NCBI GenBank assembly: GCA_007117055.1
Contig: SKHH01000147.1
Location: 1-11,213, forward strand
Direction of reading: 5' to 3'
Length of the DNA: 11,213 bases
Origin: Lishizhenia sp.
GTDB lineage: Bacteria > Bacteroidota > Bacteroidia > Flavobacteriales_D > Crocinitomicaceae
Numbering within the stretch: position 1 is the first letter of the stretch; each line of letters opens with the position of its first letter. The position numbers and the translations under genes were made by a program. A model generated the notes under the pieces. The model searched no databases, had not been told where the DNA came from, and saw only the letters and a program-made list of their open reading frames with translations. Of this stretch, positions 1-6,365 are shown piece by piece.

Positions 1-58
1 AAGGAACTGGGAAGTAGATTGAAGCTATTTTTTTTGTGTTGTTTATCTCTGATTTTTT

Positions 59-190
59 AACCCATTGGAGACATGAAGGAGGGCTTAATGAACCTTAACT
101 GCTTAATGGTTTTTACTTTTTTTCGTAACCATTCGAGAGTACACTACATTTTTTAGAACCATTGAGGCATGAAGGAAATGTGACCAAGAT
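59..190. repeat. Two degenerate copies of an intergenic repeat
   Basis: Copy 1 begins at 59 and copy 2 at 157. Both contain a core close to CCATTGnnGnCATGAAGGA and, 25-35 bases later, TGCTTAAT. A third, shorter AACCATTCGAGAG lies at 127-139. The ends of copy 1 are also an imperfect inverted repeat: AACCCATTGGAG at its start and CTTAATGGTT at 101-110, the latter followed on the plus strand by a T-rich stretch. Alignment is by eye and the copies have diverged. The family, if it is one, is not one I can name. Confidence 0.45.
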
Positions 191-360
191 GGTTTGCTTA
201 ATAAAATGATGTTACATTGTTATGTCTGACTATGCCACTCAATTCAATAAAAAAAGACCAACAAATGTTAGCCTTCTTTATCCTGATTTTTTGAGGTTAT
301 TTAGGAATATATCTTTAATGTGTTTTCTTGTTCTATGATTCAAATGTACGGCATTCAAGG

Positions 361-439
361 GTACGATTTGTAACCGTTTTATGAAACACTCATTTTGTTT
401 CATGAAAGTACGTTTTTACTTTATGAAGTATTCATTTTG
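361..439. repeat. Direct repeat pair with embedded inverted repeat
   Basis: The stretches 378-397 and 420-439 match at 17 of 20 positions (TTTATGAA, four variable bases, TCATTTTG), with a 42-base period. The similarity extends leftwards to a GTACG at 361 and at 408. Within this lies an inverted repeat: TTTTATGAAAC at 377-387 and GTTTCATGAAA at 397-407. As plus-strand RNA it gives an 11-bp stem with one U-G wobble and a 9-base loop. The minus-strand version has a C-A mismatch. Function is unknown. Confidence 0.5.
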
Positions 440-442
440 AGT

Positions 443-474
443 TATCACATAAGACCTATTTCGAAGTGATAGGT
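443..474 (-). terminator. Possible 3' hairpin downstream of mscS
   Basis: Two mutually exclusive stems lie about 40-70 bases past the mscS stop. TATCAC (443-448) pairs with GTGATA (466-471), and ACCTAT (454-459) pairs with ATAGGT (469-474). Neither is GC-rich and neither is followed by a clear U-tract on the minus strand, so this is at best a weak or Rho-assisted termination region. It is listed because no better candidate is visible after mscS. Confidence 0.25.
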
Positions 475-514
475 GACGTAAAAACGAAAATAGAATAGTT
501 TTTGAAGACATTTT

Positions 515-1660
515 CTACTCCTCCTTGCTTCTCGCTGTTTTGATTTCTTTAGGAATATGAAGTGTGCGTTGAGGAAATGGAATGTTGATGTTATGTTGTC
601 TAAATAATCGATCAATCTCAAATCGGATTTCCGACTTGTGCAATTCTACCTGCCACGTTTGGTCTGCCCAAAATGAAAGTTGCATTTCTAAGGCATTATC
701 TCCAAAATCAATCATTCTAACTAGGATAGGTTTTGTCTTTTTCACTTCCGGATGTGCTAAAGCAGCACGTTTTAAGAGTTCTCTTACAAGTTCTGTATCG
801 GAACCATAAGCCACGCCTACGTTAATGTGAAAACGTGTCAAGTCTGAACCAAAACTCCAGTTTTCAACTTCGTTTTGAGTGAGCATGGAATTAGGAATGA
901 TTAATGTATTTCCATCTCTACTTTCAATTTTTGTAGTACGGACGTTTATTTTTAATACCCTTGCGACCATCGGTTCTGAAGAATTGGGGTTGTTCACTCG
1001 AATAATGTCTCCAACTTTAATGGTGCCTTCGAATAGTAATAATATTCCGGCCATCATGTCACGGAACATATCTTGTACCCCAAAACCAAAACCAACGAGT
1101 AAAGCAGCAGAACCAGCTAATAAAACACTAAGATTAAAACCTAAAGCTTGGAGTGAAAAAACAACGGCAAAAGTGTAAATGATGTATTTAGCCAATTGCA
1201 CGTAAACAAACTTTGTTCCTTCGTCAAAATCAGGATTATCTTTAAATCGTTGTACGATATAAATTCTGAATATATTGATTAAGAATCGGCTAATGGTAAA
1301 AATAATGATAACAGCTAAAACATCTATAAAGCTTAAAGAAAAAGAACCTTCGTTATCTGGATTAGCAGCTATGATATCATAGCTCAGAAATTCACTAAGC
1401 GAAATAGCATCGTTTTCGAGACGAAAAGCCTGAAATGCAACAATGAATGAAAAGACATAAAGTAGTTGATTTAGAATTCGGAGTGTAGTTATCTTTGTTC
1501 CTTTAATTCTAAGGTTGGTGATGTTTAAATGTTTACGAACATATCGTTGGATTAAGTTGTGAATAATAATGGTGAAAACCACAACAATGATCCATGACAC
1601 AACTACCCAGAATGAAGCGTTATAAGGGCCGATTTTAAAGTCAAGAAATAAATTCATCAT
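515..1660 (-). CDS. MscS-family mechanosensitive ion channel
   Basis: Inner-membrane small-conductance mechanosensitive channel, expected to open under membrane tension and release solutes during hypo-osmotic shock. The protein has 381 residues. Hydrophobic segments lie near residues 17-37, 60-79, 108-134 and 152-174. The pore-lining helix region at about 177-210 is rich in Gly and Ala, with GSAALLVGFGFG followed by QDMFRD, as in the MscS TM3. The beta domain at about 232-260 carries VLKINVRTTKIESRDGN and IPNSML, the family's typical GNxxxIPN feature, and the C-terminal alpha/beta domain follows. It has one or two more N-terminal transmembrane helices than E. coli MscS. The start is one of two adjacent ATGs (1658-1660 or 1655-1657). 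The gene begins 3 bases after the dnaG stop, so it is probably the last gene of that transcript. No Shine-Dalgarno sequence is visible. The family is certain; the gating stimulus is inferred from it. Confidence 0.93.
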   Translation of the reverse strand: MMNLFLDFKIGPYNASFWVVVSWIIVVVFTIIIHNLIQRYVRKHLNITNLRIKGTKITTLRILNQLLYVFSFIVAFQAFRLENDAISLSEFLSYDIIAANPDNEGSFSLSFIDVLAVIIIFTISRFLINIFRIYIVQRFKDNPDFDEGTKFVYVQLAKYIIYTFAVVFSLQALGFNLSVLLAGSAALLVGFGFGVQDMFRDMMAGILLLFEGTIKVGDIIRVNNPNSSEPMVARVLKINVRTTKIESRDGNTLIIPNSMLTQNEVENWSFGSDLTRFHINVGVAYGSDTELVRELLKRAALAHPEVKKTKPILVRMIDFGDNALEMQLSFWADQTWQVELHKSEIRFEIDRLFRQHNINIPFPQRTLHIPKEIKTARSKEE

Positions 1661-1663
1661 CTT

Positions 1664-3646
1664 TTAAATTATTATTCTTCCTAATTGTTGAGCGAAAGTA
1701 GCTTTAATTTGTTGTAATTCGATTTGTTCTTTTAATAAATCCATTGTTTTTTCTTCATTATAATCTTCGTTTTTCGGATTTAAGGATTCTTGAATTTCTA
1801 ATAATCTGCGCTGAATGAAAGCATTTTTAAAAGCATAAATAGATTCTTTGACAGCTTGAGGTAGTCTATGAATTTCCGCACTTGTGTCTATCTTGTGCTT
1901 TACAAGCCAACTGCTACTTAATTCATGTTTCGGTGTTAAATAGTGTGTGACAAACTGAACGATTTCTTGGTTTTCAAACCTTAAGAAATAGGTAGGGTCA
2001 TACAGAATTTGCTCTTCTACACCTTGGTTAATATGTTTATAGATTTCTTCAAACAAAGGATGAGTGAAAACGAGTTCATCTTTGTTTATTTCATAAACTA
2101 TTAGTTCTGCTACACTAATCTCTACAGTTTCCAGTTGATTTTTTTCGTTTTTTTGTTGAACATCAATTGCTCTAGAACCATATAGTACTAGAATACGAAT
2201 CAAGTCAAGCTCCTGATCGTAAAAACTTCGTTTGACTTCTTTTTCTTCAGAGACTGTTTTTGGTCTTGGTTTTAGTGCTTCTATTAGCTGAGAATCTAAG
2301 TCTTGTGTCTCTTGAAAATTTTGTTGTGAAAGTTGTTTCCGTTTTAATTGGTTGATTTCATTGTGTAGTAACTCTTCTTTTATATCAAGGAGCTCGGCAG
2401 TAGAGTTAATATAAACGGATCGTGTAATAGCATCTGGAATTAAAGCAATAGAAGAAGCAATGTCTTTGATTAATCCTGCACGTTGAATGGGGTCATTTTG
2501 TGTATCCGCAAGAAGGATTTCTGTCTTAAATGAAACAAAATCCTTTTGTGCAGTATTGATGTATTCCTTTAATTCAGAAGAACCTATTTTTTTTGCAAAT
2601 GAATCGGGATCTTCTCCATCAGGGAAAAGAACGACTTTTACATTCATTCCAGATTCTAAGATGAGGTCAATTCCTCTAAAGGAAGCTTTAATTCCGGCAG
2701 CATCACCGTCATACAAAATAGTTATGTTTTCGGTGTAGCGCTTAATTAATTTTATTTGGTCTTTCGTAAGGGCAGTGCCAGAACTTGCTACCACGTTTGT
2801 CACACCCGATTGTGAAAGACTGATAACATCCGTATAACCTTCTACCAAATAACAATTATCGTATTTGATTATATCACTTTTTGCAAAATAAATTCCATAG
2901 AGGATTTTACTCTTGTTGTAAATGATACTTTCTGGTGAATTAAAATACTTCGCAATTTTTTTGTTGTCTGTTTGTAAAGTTCTACCTCCGAATCCCAGTA
3001 CTTTACCAGAGACACTATGAATAGGAAACATTACACGACCACTAAAAAAGTCGAAAGAACGATCTTCTTTTGTTTTGGTGAGCCCTAGTTTTTCTATATA
3101 AGATTTCTTAAATCCTTTTCTTAGCGCGGTTTCTGTAAATGAGACTTCATTTCTTGGACAATACCCTAATTGAAATTTCTCAATGATATCTTTTCTGAAA
3201 CCACGTTCTAAAAAATAAGAGAGTCCTATAGCTTTACCCTCTTCGCCTTTATGCATTCGCTCAACGAAAAAATCTCGTGCATAATCATTGATAATACCGA
3301 GGCTTTCTCTTTCAGAAATTTCTTGTTGTTCTTCTGGAGTAAGGGGTTTTTCTTCTGGGATTTCAATGTTATAGCGTTTCGCTAACCATTTCAATGCTTC
3401 AGGATAGCTAAATTGCTCTTGTTCCATTAAGAAGGAAACTACAGTTCCTCCTTTTCCACTAGAAAAACATTTGAAAATCTGCTTAGCCGGACTCACCATA
3501 AAAGAGGGTGATTTTTCATCCGTAAAGGGGCTCAATCCTTTGAGATTAGACCCTGCTCTTTTAAGATTGACGTAATCACCAATAACTTCTTCAATTCGAG
3601 CTGTGCTCAGAATATCATCGATAATATGAGGTGGAATCATTGCCAT
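1664..3646 (-). CDS. dnaG: DNA primase DnaG
   Basis: Synthesises RNA primers for chromosome replication, working with the DnaB helicase. The protein has 660 residues, a normal full length. The N-terminal zinc-ribbon region (about 34-75) keeps the fold signature SPFTDEKSPSF and KCFSSGKGG. However, the CHC2 ligands read Ser39, Thr42, Cys60, Ser63 instead of Cys, His, Cys, Cys. The catalytic core follows, including the basic/GFGGR region near 217-222. The TOPRIM domain has EGYTDV (269-274), GTALT (290-294), YDGDAAG (312-318) and DPDS (346-349), so the acidic metal-binding residues are intact. The C-terminal 140 or so residues resemble the DnaB-interacting domain. The first ATG is preceded by GAGGA at 7 bases; Met3 (3638-3640) is an alternative that matches the common MIP start in relatives. 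The gene lies 3 bases after the upstream lipoprotein gene and 3 bases before mscS. Confidence 0.97.
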   Translation of the reverse strand: MAMIPPHIIDDILSTARIEEVIGDYVNLKRAGSNLKGLSPFTDEKSPSFMVSPAKQIFKCFSSGKGGTVVSFLMEQEQFSYPEALKWLAKRYNIEIPEEKPLTPEEQQEISERESLGIINDYARDFFVERMHKGEEGKAIGLSYFLERGFRKDIIEKFQLGYCPRNEVSFTETALRKGFKKSYIEKLGLTKTKEDRSFDFFSGRVMFPIHSVSGKVLGFGGRTLQTDNKKIAKYFNSPESIIYNKSKILYGIYFAKSDIIKYDNCYLVEGYTDVISLSQSGVTNVVASSGTALTKDQIKLIKRYTENITILYDGDAAGIKASFRGIDLILESGMNVKVVLFPDGEDPDSFAKKIGSSELKEYINTAQKDFVSFKTEILLADTQNDPIQRAGLIKDIASSIALIPDAITRSVYINSTAELLDIKEELLHNEINQLKRKQLSQQNFQETQDLDSQLIEALKPRPKTVSEEKEVKRSFYDQELDLIRILVLYGSRAIDVQQKNEKNQLETVEISVAELIVYEINKDELVFTHPLFEEIYKHINQGVEEQILYDPTYFLRFENQEIVQFVTHYLTPKHELSSSWLVKHKIDTSAEIHRLPQAVKESIYAFKNAFIQRRLLEIQESLNPKNEDYNEEKTMDLLKEQIELQQIKATFAQQLGRIII

Positions 3647-3649
3647 GAA

Positions 3650-4063
3650 TTAGTCCTCAGGATAACCAAAGTCTTCCGTTTTGATTAAGTCACCTTGTTC
3701 ATTATAAAAACGCCATTCACCTACTCGCTCATCCATGATGTATTCACCTACGTAACGCACAGCACCACTTGGGTGTCGGACTACAATGTGACCGTCTTTC
3801 TTATCGTCGGTATATATAGTAATGGATAATTCGGTTCCGTCTTCTCCGTATAGTTTCCATATCCCTTGTCTTTTCTCATCCTCGTCTTGTCTTCCGCGTA
3901 CTTTTATTTGTTTGTGACCAGGATACCATTCGGTATAAATTCCATCTTTTAGCTCTATTAATTCTCGTACTTTCTCTTCTTGTTTTTCCTGATTGTTTTC
4001 AGCTTTGTTGTTAGAGCAATTTATTAAAAATAAGCTAATTAAAATAAGAGATAGAAATCGCAT
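3650..4063 (-). CDS. Small lipoprotein with MORN-type (YwqK-like) repeats
   Basis: A 137-residue predicted lipoprotein. A hydrophobic signal (residues 3-15) ends in a lipobox Leu-Ile-Asn-Cys with Cys16 as the likely lipidated residue. A polar linker rich in Glu, Asn, Lys and Gln (17-39) follows. About four repeats of 24-26 residues then start at Gly41, Gly67, Gly91 and Gly115, with the pattern G-x-W/Y-x-x-(Y/R), a later (D/S/Q)G and hydrophobic residues. This is the MORN_2-like pattern of proteins annotated as YwqK-family antitoxins. That label is only a family name: no toxin gene is adjacent, and a lipidated protein is unlikely to be a cytoplasmic antitoxin. It is the first gene of the dnaG-mscS unit, with a TAnnTTTG element 23 bases upstream of its ATG. 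A surface or periplasmic binding role is a guess; the actual function is unknown. Confidence 0.85.
   Translation of the reverse strand: MRFLSLILISLFLINCSNNKAENNQEKQEEKVRELIELKDGIYTEWYPGHKQIKVRGRQDEDEKRQGIWKLYGEDGTELSITIYTDDKKDGHIVVRHPSGAVRYVGEYIMDERVGEWRFYNEQGDLIKTEDFGYPED
3654..3658 (-). promoter_or_regulatory. GAGGA ribosome-binding-like site before dnaG
   Basis: GAGGA lies 7 bases upstream of the first dnaG ATG and 13 upstream of Met3, which favours the first ATG. It overlaps the last codons of the upstream lipoprotein gene (Pro-Glu-Asp), so it could be incidental. Most other genes here show no such motif, as is usual in Bacteroidota. Confidence 0.35.
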
Positions 4064-4085
4064 AATATAACTTTTGATGTTTCCT

Positions 4086-4093
4086 CAAAGGTA
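4086..4093 (-). promoter_or_regulatory. Promoter -7 element for the lipoprotein-dnaG-mscS unit
   Basis: The minus-strand sequence TACCTTTG matches the Bacteroidota -7 consensus TAnnTTTG exactly. It would give a leader of roughly 15-17 bases before the ATG at 4063. No TTG -33 element lies at the usual 17-23 base spacing, so the call rests on the -7 match and its position alone. Confidence 0.45.
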
Positions 4094-4156
4094 ATAACTT
4101 TCCCATGGATTAAAAAGGAAAATTTTTGAATTTACTTTTGTTCTAATGTTTGCCTT

Positions 4157-4915
4157 CTAATCATAACGATAAATCACTGGTCGGCTAGGAGCAGCATCGT
4201 TTTCAAATGGAGCGACTTGTAGATTTAACAAATACTCTCCATCGGGTACATGGTTCGGAACAAAAATAAGCTCTGTAATAGTTTTGTGCATTTGTGGCGC
4301 TTCAGGAACATTCCAAAACGCATGATGAAAAGCAAGTTCTCCGCCATCTTCTTCACGGTCTACACTTGGCAAATCAACCAACAAATGTTCAATGTTACAT
4401 TGATTTAATCGTTCTATACAAGCAGTTTCCAAATAGGGTGGATTAGTAGAAGAATAATTTTTGGAAAGCTTTTCATCGGTATTGGGTAAGGTACGGATTA
4501 TTAAAGCTTCAAATTTTTCATTTTCAGGTAGCTGTTGTTCTAACAATTTTTTTGTAATAATAAAATCCTTACTCCCGTTTATATCCCGTTCCTCTGGTTG
4601 AATGGTAATAACTTTCGCTGTGAAAAAGAATTTTTTCAACGCTTTATTTATGGAGTACACTTCTTTTGTGATGTGACCTAAACATTCTGTATGTGTTCCG
4701 TGACCATGTGGGTTAAAAAATATATTTCGAAAGTTTACAGCACCACCTTCTTGGACAGAACCAATCCATCCGTTTTCTCTAACAGGCTCAAATACTGGTG
4801 GTTTAACATACCATGCTCTTGGGTTTTGTTCCGTATTGGACAACGACATAGATAAGTCTAAACCTTCATTGAGGTCGATATTCTGAGTGGATGTATTTTT
4901 TGTTACTTTAATCAT
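4157..4915 (-). CDS. Cyclase-family (kynurenine formamidase-like) metal-dependent hydrolase
   Basis: A 252-residue protein of the cyclase family (Pfam PF04199), which includes bacterial kynurenine formamidase KynB, isatin hydrolase and polyketide-cyclase-like proteins. The metal-binding motif HGHGTHTECLGH spans residues 70-81 and corresponds to the family's HxGTHxDxPxH, with Glu77 replacing Asp and Leu79 replacing Pro. Further motifs are LLVDLPSVD (178-186), His197-His198 in LAFHHAFW, and TELIF with Glu215, likely the C-terminal metal ligand. The C-terminal segment with APSRPVIY matches the usual family ending. The protein is probably cytoplasmic, with no signal peptide. Its start overlaps the M48 protease stop by 4 bases (ATGA), so it is probably translationally coupled to it. 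No tryptophan-degradation genes are nearby, so a kynurenine substrate is not supported. The family is confident; the substrate is unknown. Confidence 0.87.
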   Translation of the reverse strand: MIKVTKNTSTQNIDLNEGLDLSMSLSNTEQNPRAWYVKPPVFEPVRENGWIGSVQEGGAVNFRNIFFNPHGHGTHTECLGHITKEVYSINKALKKFFFTAKVITIQPEERDINGSKDFIITKKLLEQQLPENEKFEALIIRTLPNTDEKLSKNYSSTNPPYLETACIERLNQCNIEHLLVDLPSVDREEDGGELAFHHAFWNVPEAPQMHKTITELIFVPNHVPDGEYLLNLQVAPFENDAAPSRPVIYRYD

Positions 4916-5718
4916 GGTAATGTATTCAAAAATGCTTGGTAACGTTCTTTATAATCATTTTCACCTTGACACCCTTGTTCTAAATGAACGGTGTAAAAAT
5001 GTTCAATGCGATTTTCGGGACTTGGATGCGTGCTTAAAAATTCGGGCGATCTAGCACCGCCTAAGGCTTCTATTTTTTTGAAAAATTCTGCTCCACCTTT
5101 CGCATTGTATGAGGTTGGACAAAGATATAGAACAGAACCTGTATCAGCTTCAGTTTCATGATTTCTTGAAAAACGCAAGCCAATTAATGCACCTGTGATT
5201 TGTTTTAATGCTGCACGATCACCAGCCAAAACTTGTAACATTACTTGTACACCATACATTCTAGTCATTTGTCGCGTGGAGTGTCGATAATCTGCGTGCG
5301 CTATTTCATGAGCCAAAACACCGGCAAGTTGGTCTTCGGCATCTAAAAATTTCATTAGTCCTGTGTAAACATAAATATACCCGCCAGGTGTACAAAAAGC
5401 GTTTAAAGTTTCGTCATCGTGAATGATTCTCAAGCGCCATTGGAACTCGTCTTTATGGCTTACATTTCCAGCATCTAAAATCGCGTCCCGCATGGCGTAA
5501 AGAAATCGGTAAGCCTCGACATTAGATGCACTATCCAAAATAGGATAGGTTTGTGGTTGACTTTCAATTTCCGCAGCTACTTGAGCACCTAGTTGACGAT
5601 CTTGCTCAATCGTAAATAAATTGAATCCTCCCCCTTTTTTGGAGCTGCCATCACAGGAAAAAAACAATATTCCTGTAAAGAATAATAGTGTAAAATAGAT
5701 GTATTTATTCTTTTTCAT
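4912..5718 (-). CDS. M48-family zinc metalloprotease, lipoprotein
   Basis: A 268-residue secreted peptidase of the M48 family (related to BepA, LoiP and Oma1), expected to degrade or process envelope proteins. The N-terminal signal has basic residues at 2-5, a hydrophobic stretch at 7-20 and a lipobox ending Phe-Ser-Cys22, so the mature protein is probably anchored to a membrane facing the periplasm. The zinc motif HEIAH lies at 137-141 (ligands His137 and His141, catalytic Glu138). The third ligand is likely Glu188 in the ExxxD element HETEAD. Upstream are the conserved NAFCTPGGYIYVYTGL (106-121) and downstream STHPSPENRI (229-238), both typical of the family. No TPR domain follows, unlike BepA. 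The start codon shares one base with the stop of the PAP2-like gene (TAATG), and the stop overlaps the next start by 4 bases. Co-expression with a membrane lipid-phosphatase-like protein suggests an envelope role. Confidence 0.93.
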   Translation of the reverse strand: MKKNKYIYFTLLFFTGILFFSCDGSSKKGGGFNLFTIEQDRQLGAQVAAEIESQPQTYPILDSASNVEAYRFLYAMRDAILDAGNVSHKDEFQWRLRIIHDDETLNAFCTPGGYIYVYTGLMKFLDAEDQLAGVLAHEIAHADYRHSTRQMTRMYGVQVMLQVLAGDRAALKQITGALIGLRFSRNHETEADTGSVLYLCPTSYNAKGGAEFFKKIEALGGARSPEFLSTHPSPENRIEHFYTVHLEQGCQGENDYKERYQAFLNTLP

Positions 5719-6365
5719 TACCCGTAAAAGTAAATCGTTAATACTTGAATGATAAATCCTAAAAAGTAACCGTAAGCGATTTCTCTTAAATTATGTGCTT
5801 TGAGTATAAGACGTCCAGATAAAGTAATCGCACTGATTGAAATGATTAAGAAAATCGGCCATAAAAAAAATGTTTCCGCACTCATATAATAGCTAAACAC
5901 AAAACCAAGTAAAGCTCCAAGTCCCATAGCGTGAAGGCTGATTTTTAATATTTTATTTACGAAATATGCGACAACACTGATGATAATTCCCCCTAAAGCC
6001 ATTGCTTTAATACTGTTGGGTATGAAATTACTTTCGGTTTGTAGTATTAAGAATAAATATAATACCGATGAGTAAAAGATCATTATGGCGATTGGCTTCG
6101 GTCGTTCGTCTTGGTTTTCAAGTTCGAGTGAAGAAATGCTTTTGTTTGCTTTTAAAACTACAAGTGACAATCCTGGGGCGAAGACTATAAATACAAGGAA
6201 TAAGGAAAGGAATAAAATTTTTATCGCTTCTGGATAATGGTACAAGGAGTCGGCTAAAAGAAATGACGAAGGTGTTGAGGGTAAATAAAACACAATTAAC
6301 AGCGCATAAATGGGTGTAAATAACGGTAAAAACACCCAAGAAAATATCGAAGCTAATGTTTTCAT
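5718..6365 (-). CDS. Divergent PAP2-like integral membrane protein
   Basis: A 215-residue protein with five or six transmembrane segments (about 5-28, 48-71, 92-110, 121-138, 146-161 and 165-185, then 196-213). It carries recognisable but altered signatures of PAP2 (phosphatidic acid phosphatase type 2) enzymes. Arg88-Pro89 fits motif 1 (KX6RP), but Glu81 stands where Lys would be. Ser143-Leu144-His145 replaces SGH of motif 2. Motif 3 is Arg185-X5-His191-X3-Glu195, with Glu where Asp is usual. The two histidines and both arginines expected for catalysis are kept, so a lipid phosphatase or phosphotransferase activity is possible but not shown. It lies between rpoN and the M48 protease, with TAATG one-base overlaps on both sides. 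Many Bacteroidota proteins of this type are annotated only as hypothetical or PAP2 family. The membrane nature is clear; the PAP2 assignment is an inference from motif spacing. Confidence 0.72.
   Translation of the reverse strand: MKTLASIFSWVFLPLFTPIYALLIVFYLPSTPSSFLLADSLYHYPEAIKILFLSLFLVFIVFAPGLSLVVLKANKSISSLELENQDERPKPIAIMIFYSSVLYLFLILQTESNFIPNSIKAMALGGIIISVVAYFVNKILKISLHAMGLGALLGFVFSYYMSAETFFLWPIFLIISISAITLSGRLILKAHNLREIAYGYFLGFIIQVLTIYFYG

Larger units (their letters stand above)
1..514. other. Intergenic region downstream of mscS, no gene supported
   Basis: AT-rich sequence beyond the mscS stop codon. Stop codons are frequent in all frames and I found no ORF with recognisable protein character, no tRNA-like cloverleaf and no rRNA. 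It contains degenerate repeats: two related blocks at 59-106 and 157-190, a short direct repeat at 42-58 and 277-292, a direct repeat pair at 361-397 and 408-439, an 11-bp inverted repeat at 377-407, and two overlapping alternative hairpins at 443-474. Any gene to the left of the window begins or ends outside it. Confidence 0.7.

Noticed and set aside
341..348. TACATTTG on the minus strand, an exact TAnnTTTG match that could drive a leftward gene
   Set aside because: It has no TTG at the usual distance and no start codon of a recognisable gene follows within the window. A chance match is expected in AT-rich sequence.
582..1178. Plus-strand open frames of 75 and 99 codons opposite mscS
   Set aside because: They lie wholly inside the clear MscS coding sequence on the other strand, and their translations show no protein-like features.
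2487..2738. Plus-strand open frame of 83 codons opposite dnaG
   Set aside because: It is antisense to the DnaG TOPRIM coding region and has no recognisable domain or initiation signal.
3650..4063. Reading the YwqK-like lipoprotein as half of a toxin-antitoxin module
   Set aside because: The neighbours are a hydrolase and dnaG, no toxin-sized partner is present, and the lipobox argues for export from the cytoplasm.
6118..6339. Minus-strand open frame of 73 codons inside the PAP2-like gene
   Set aside because: It overlaps the membrane protein gene, whose overlaps with both neighbours and PAP2-type motifs make it the real coding frame.
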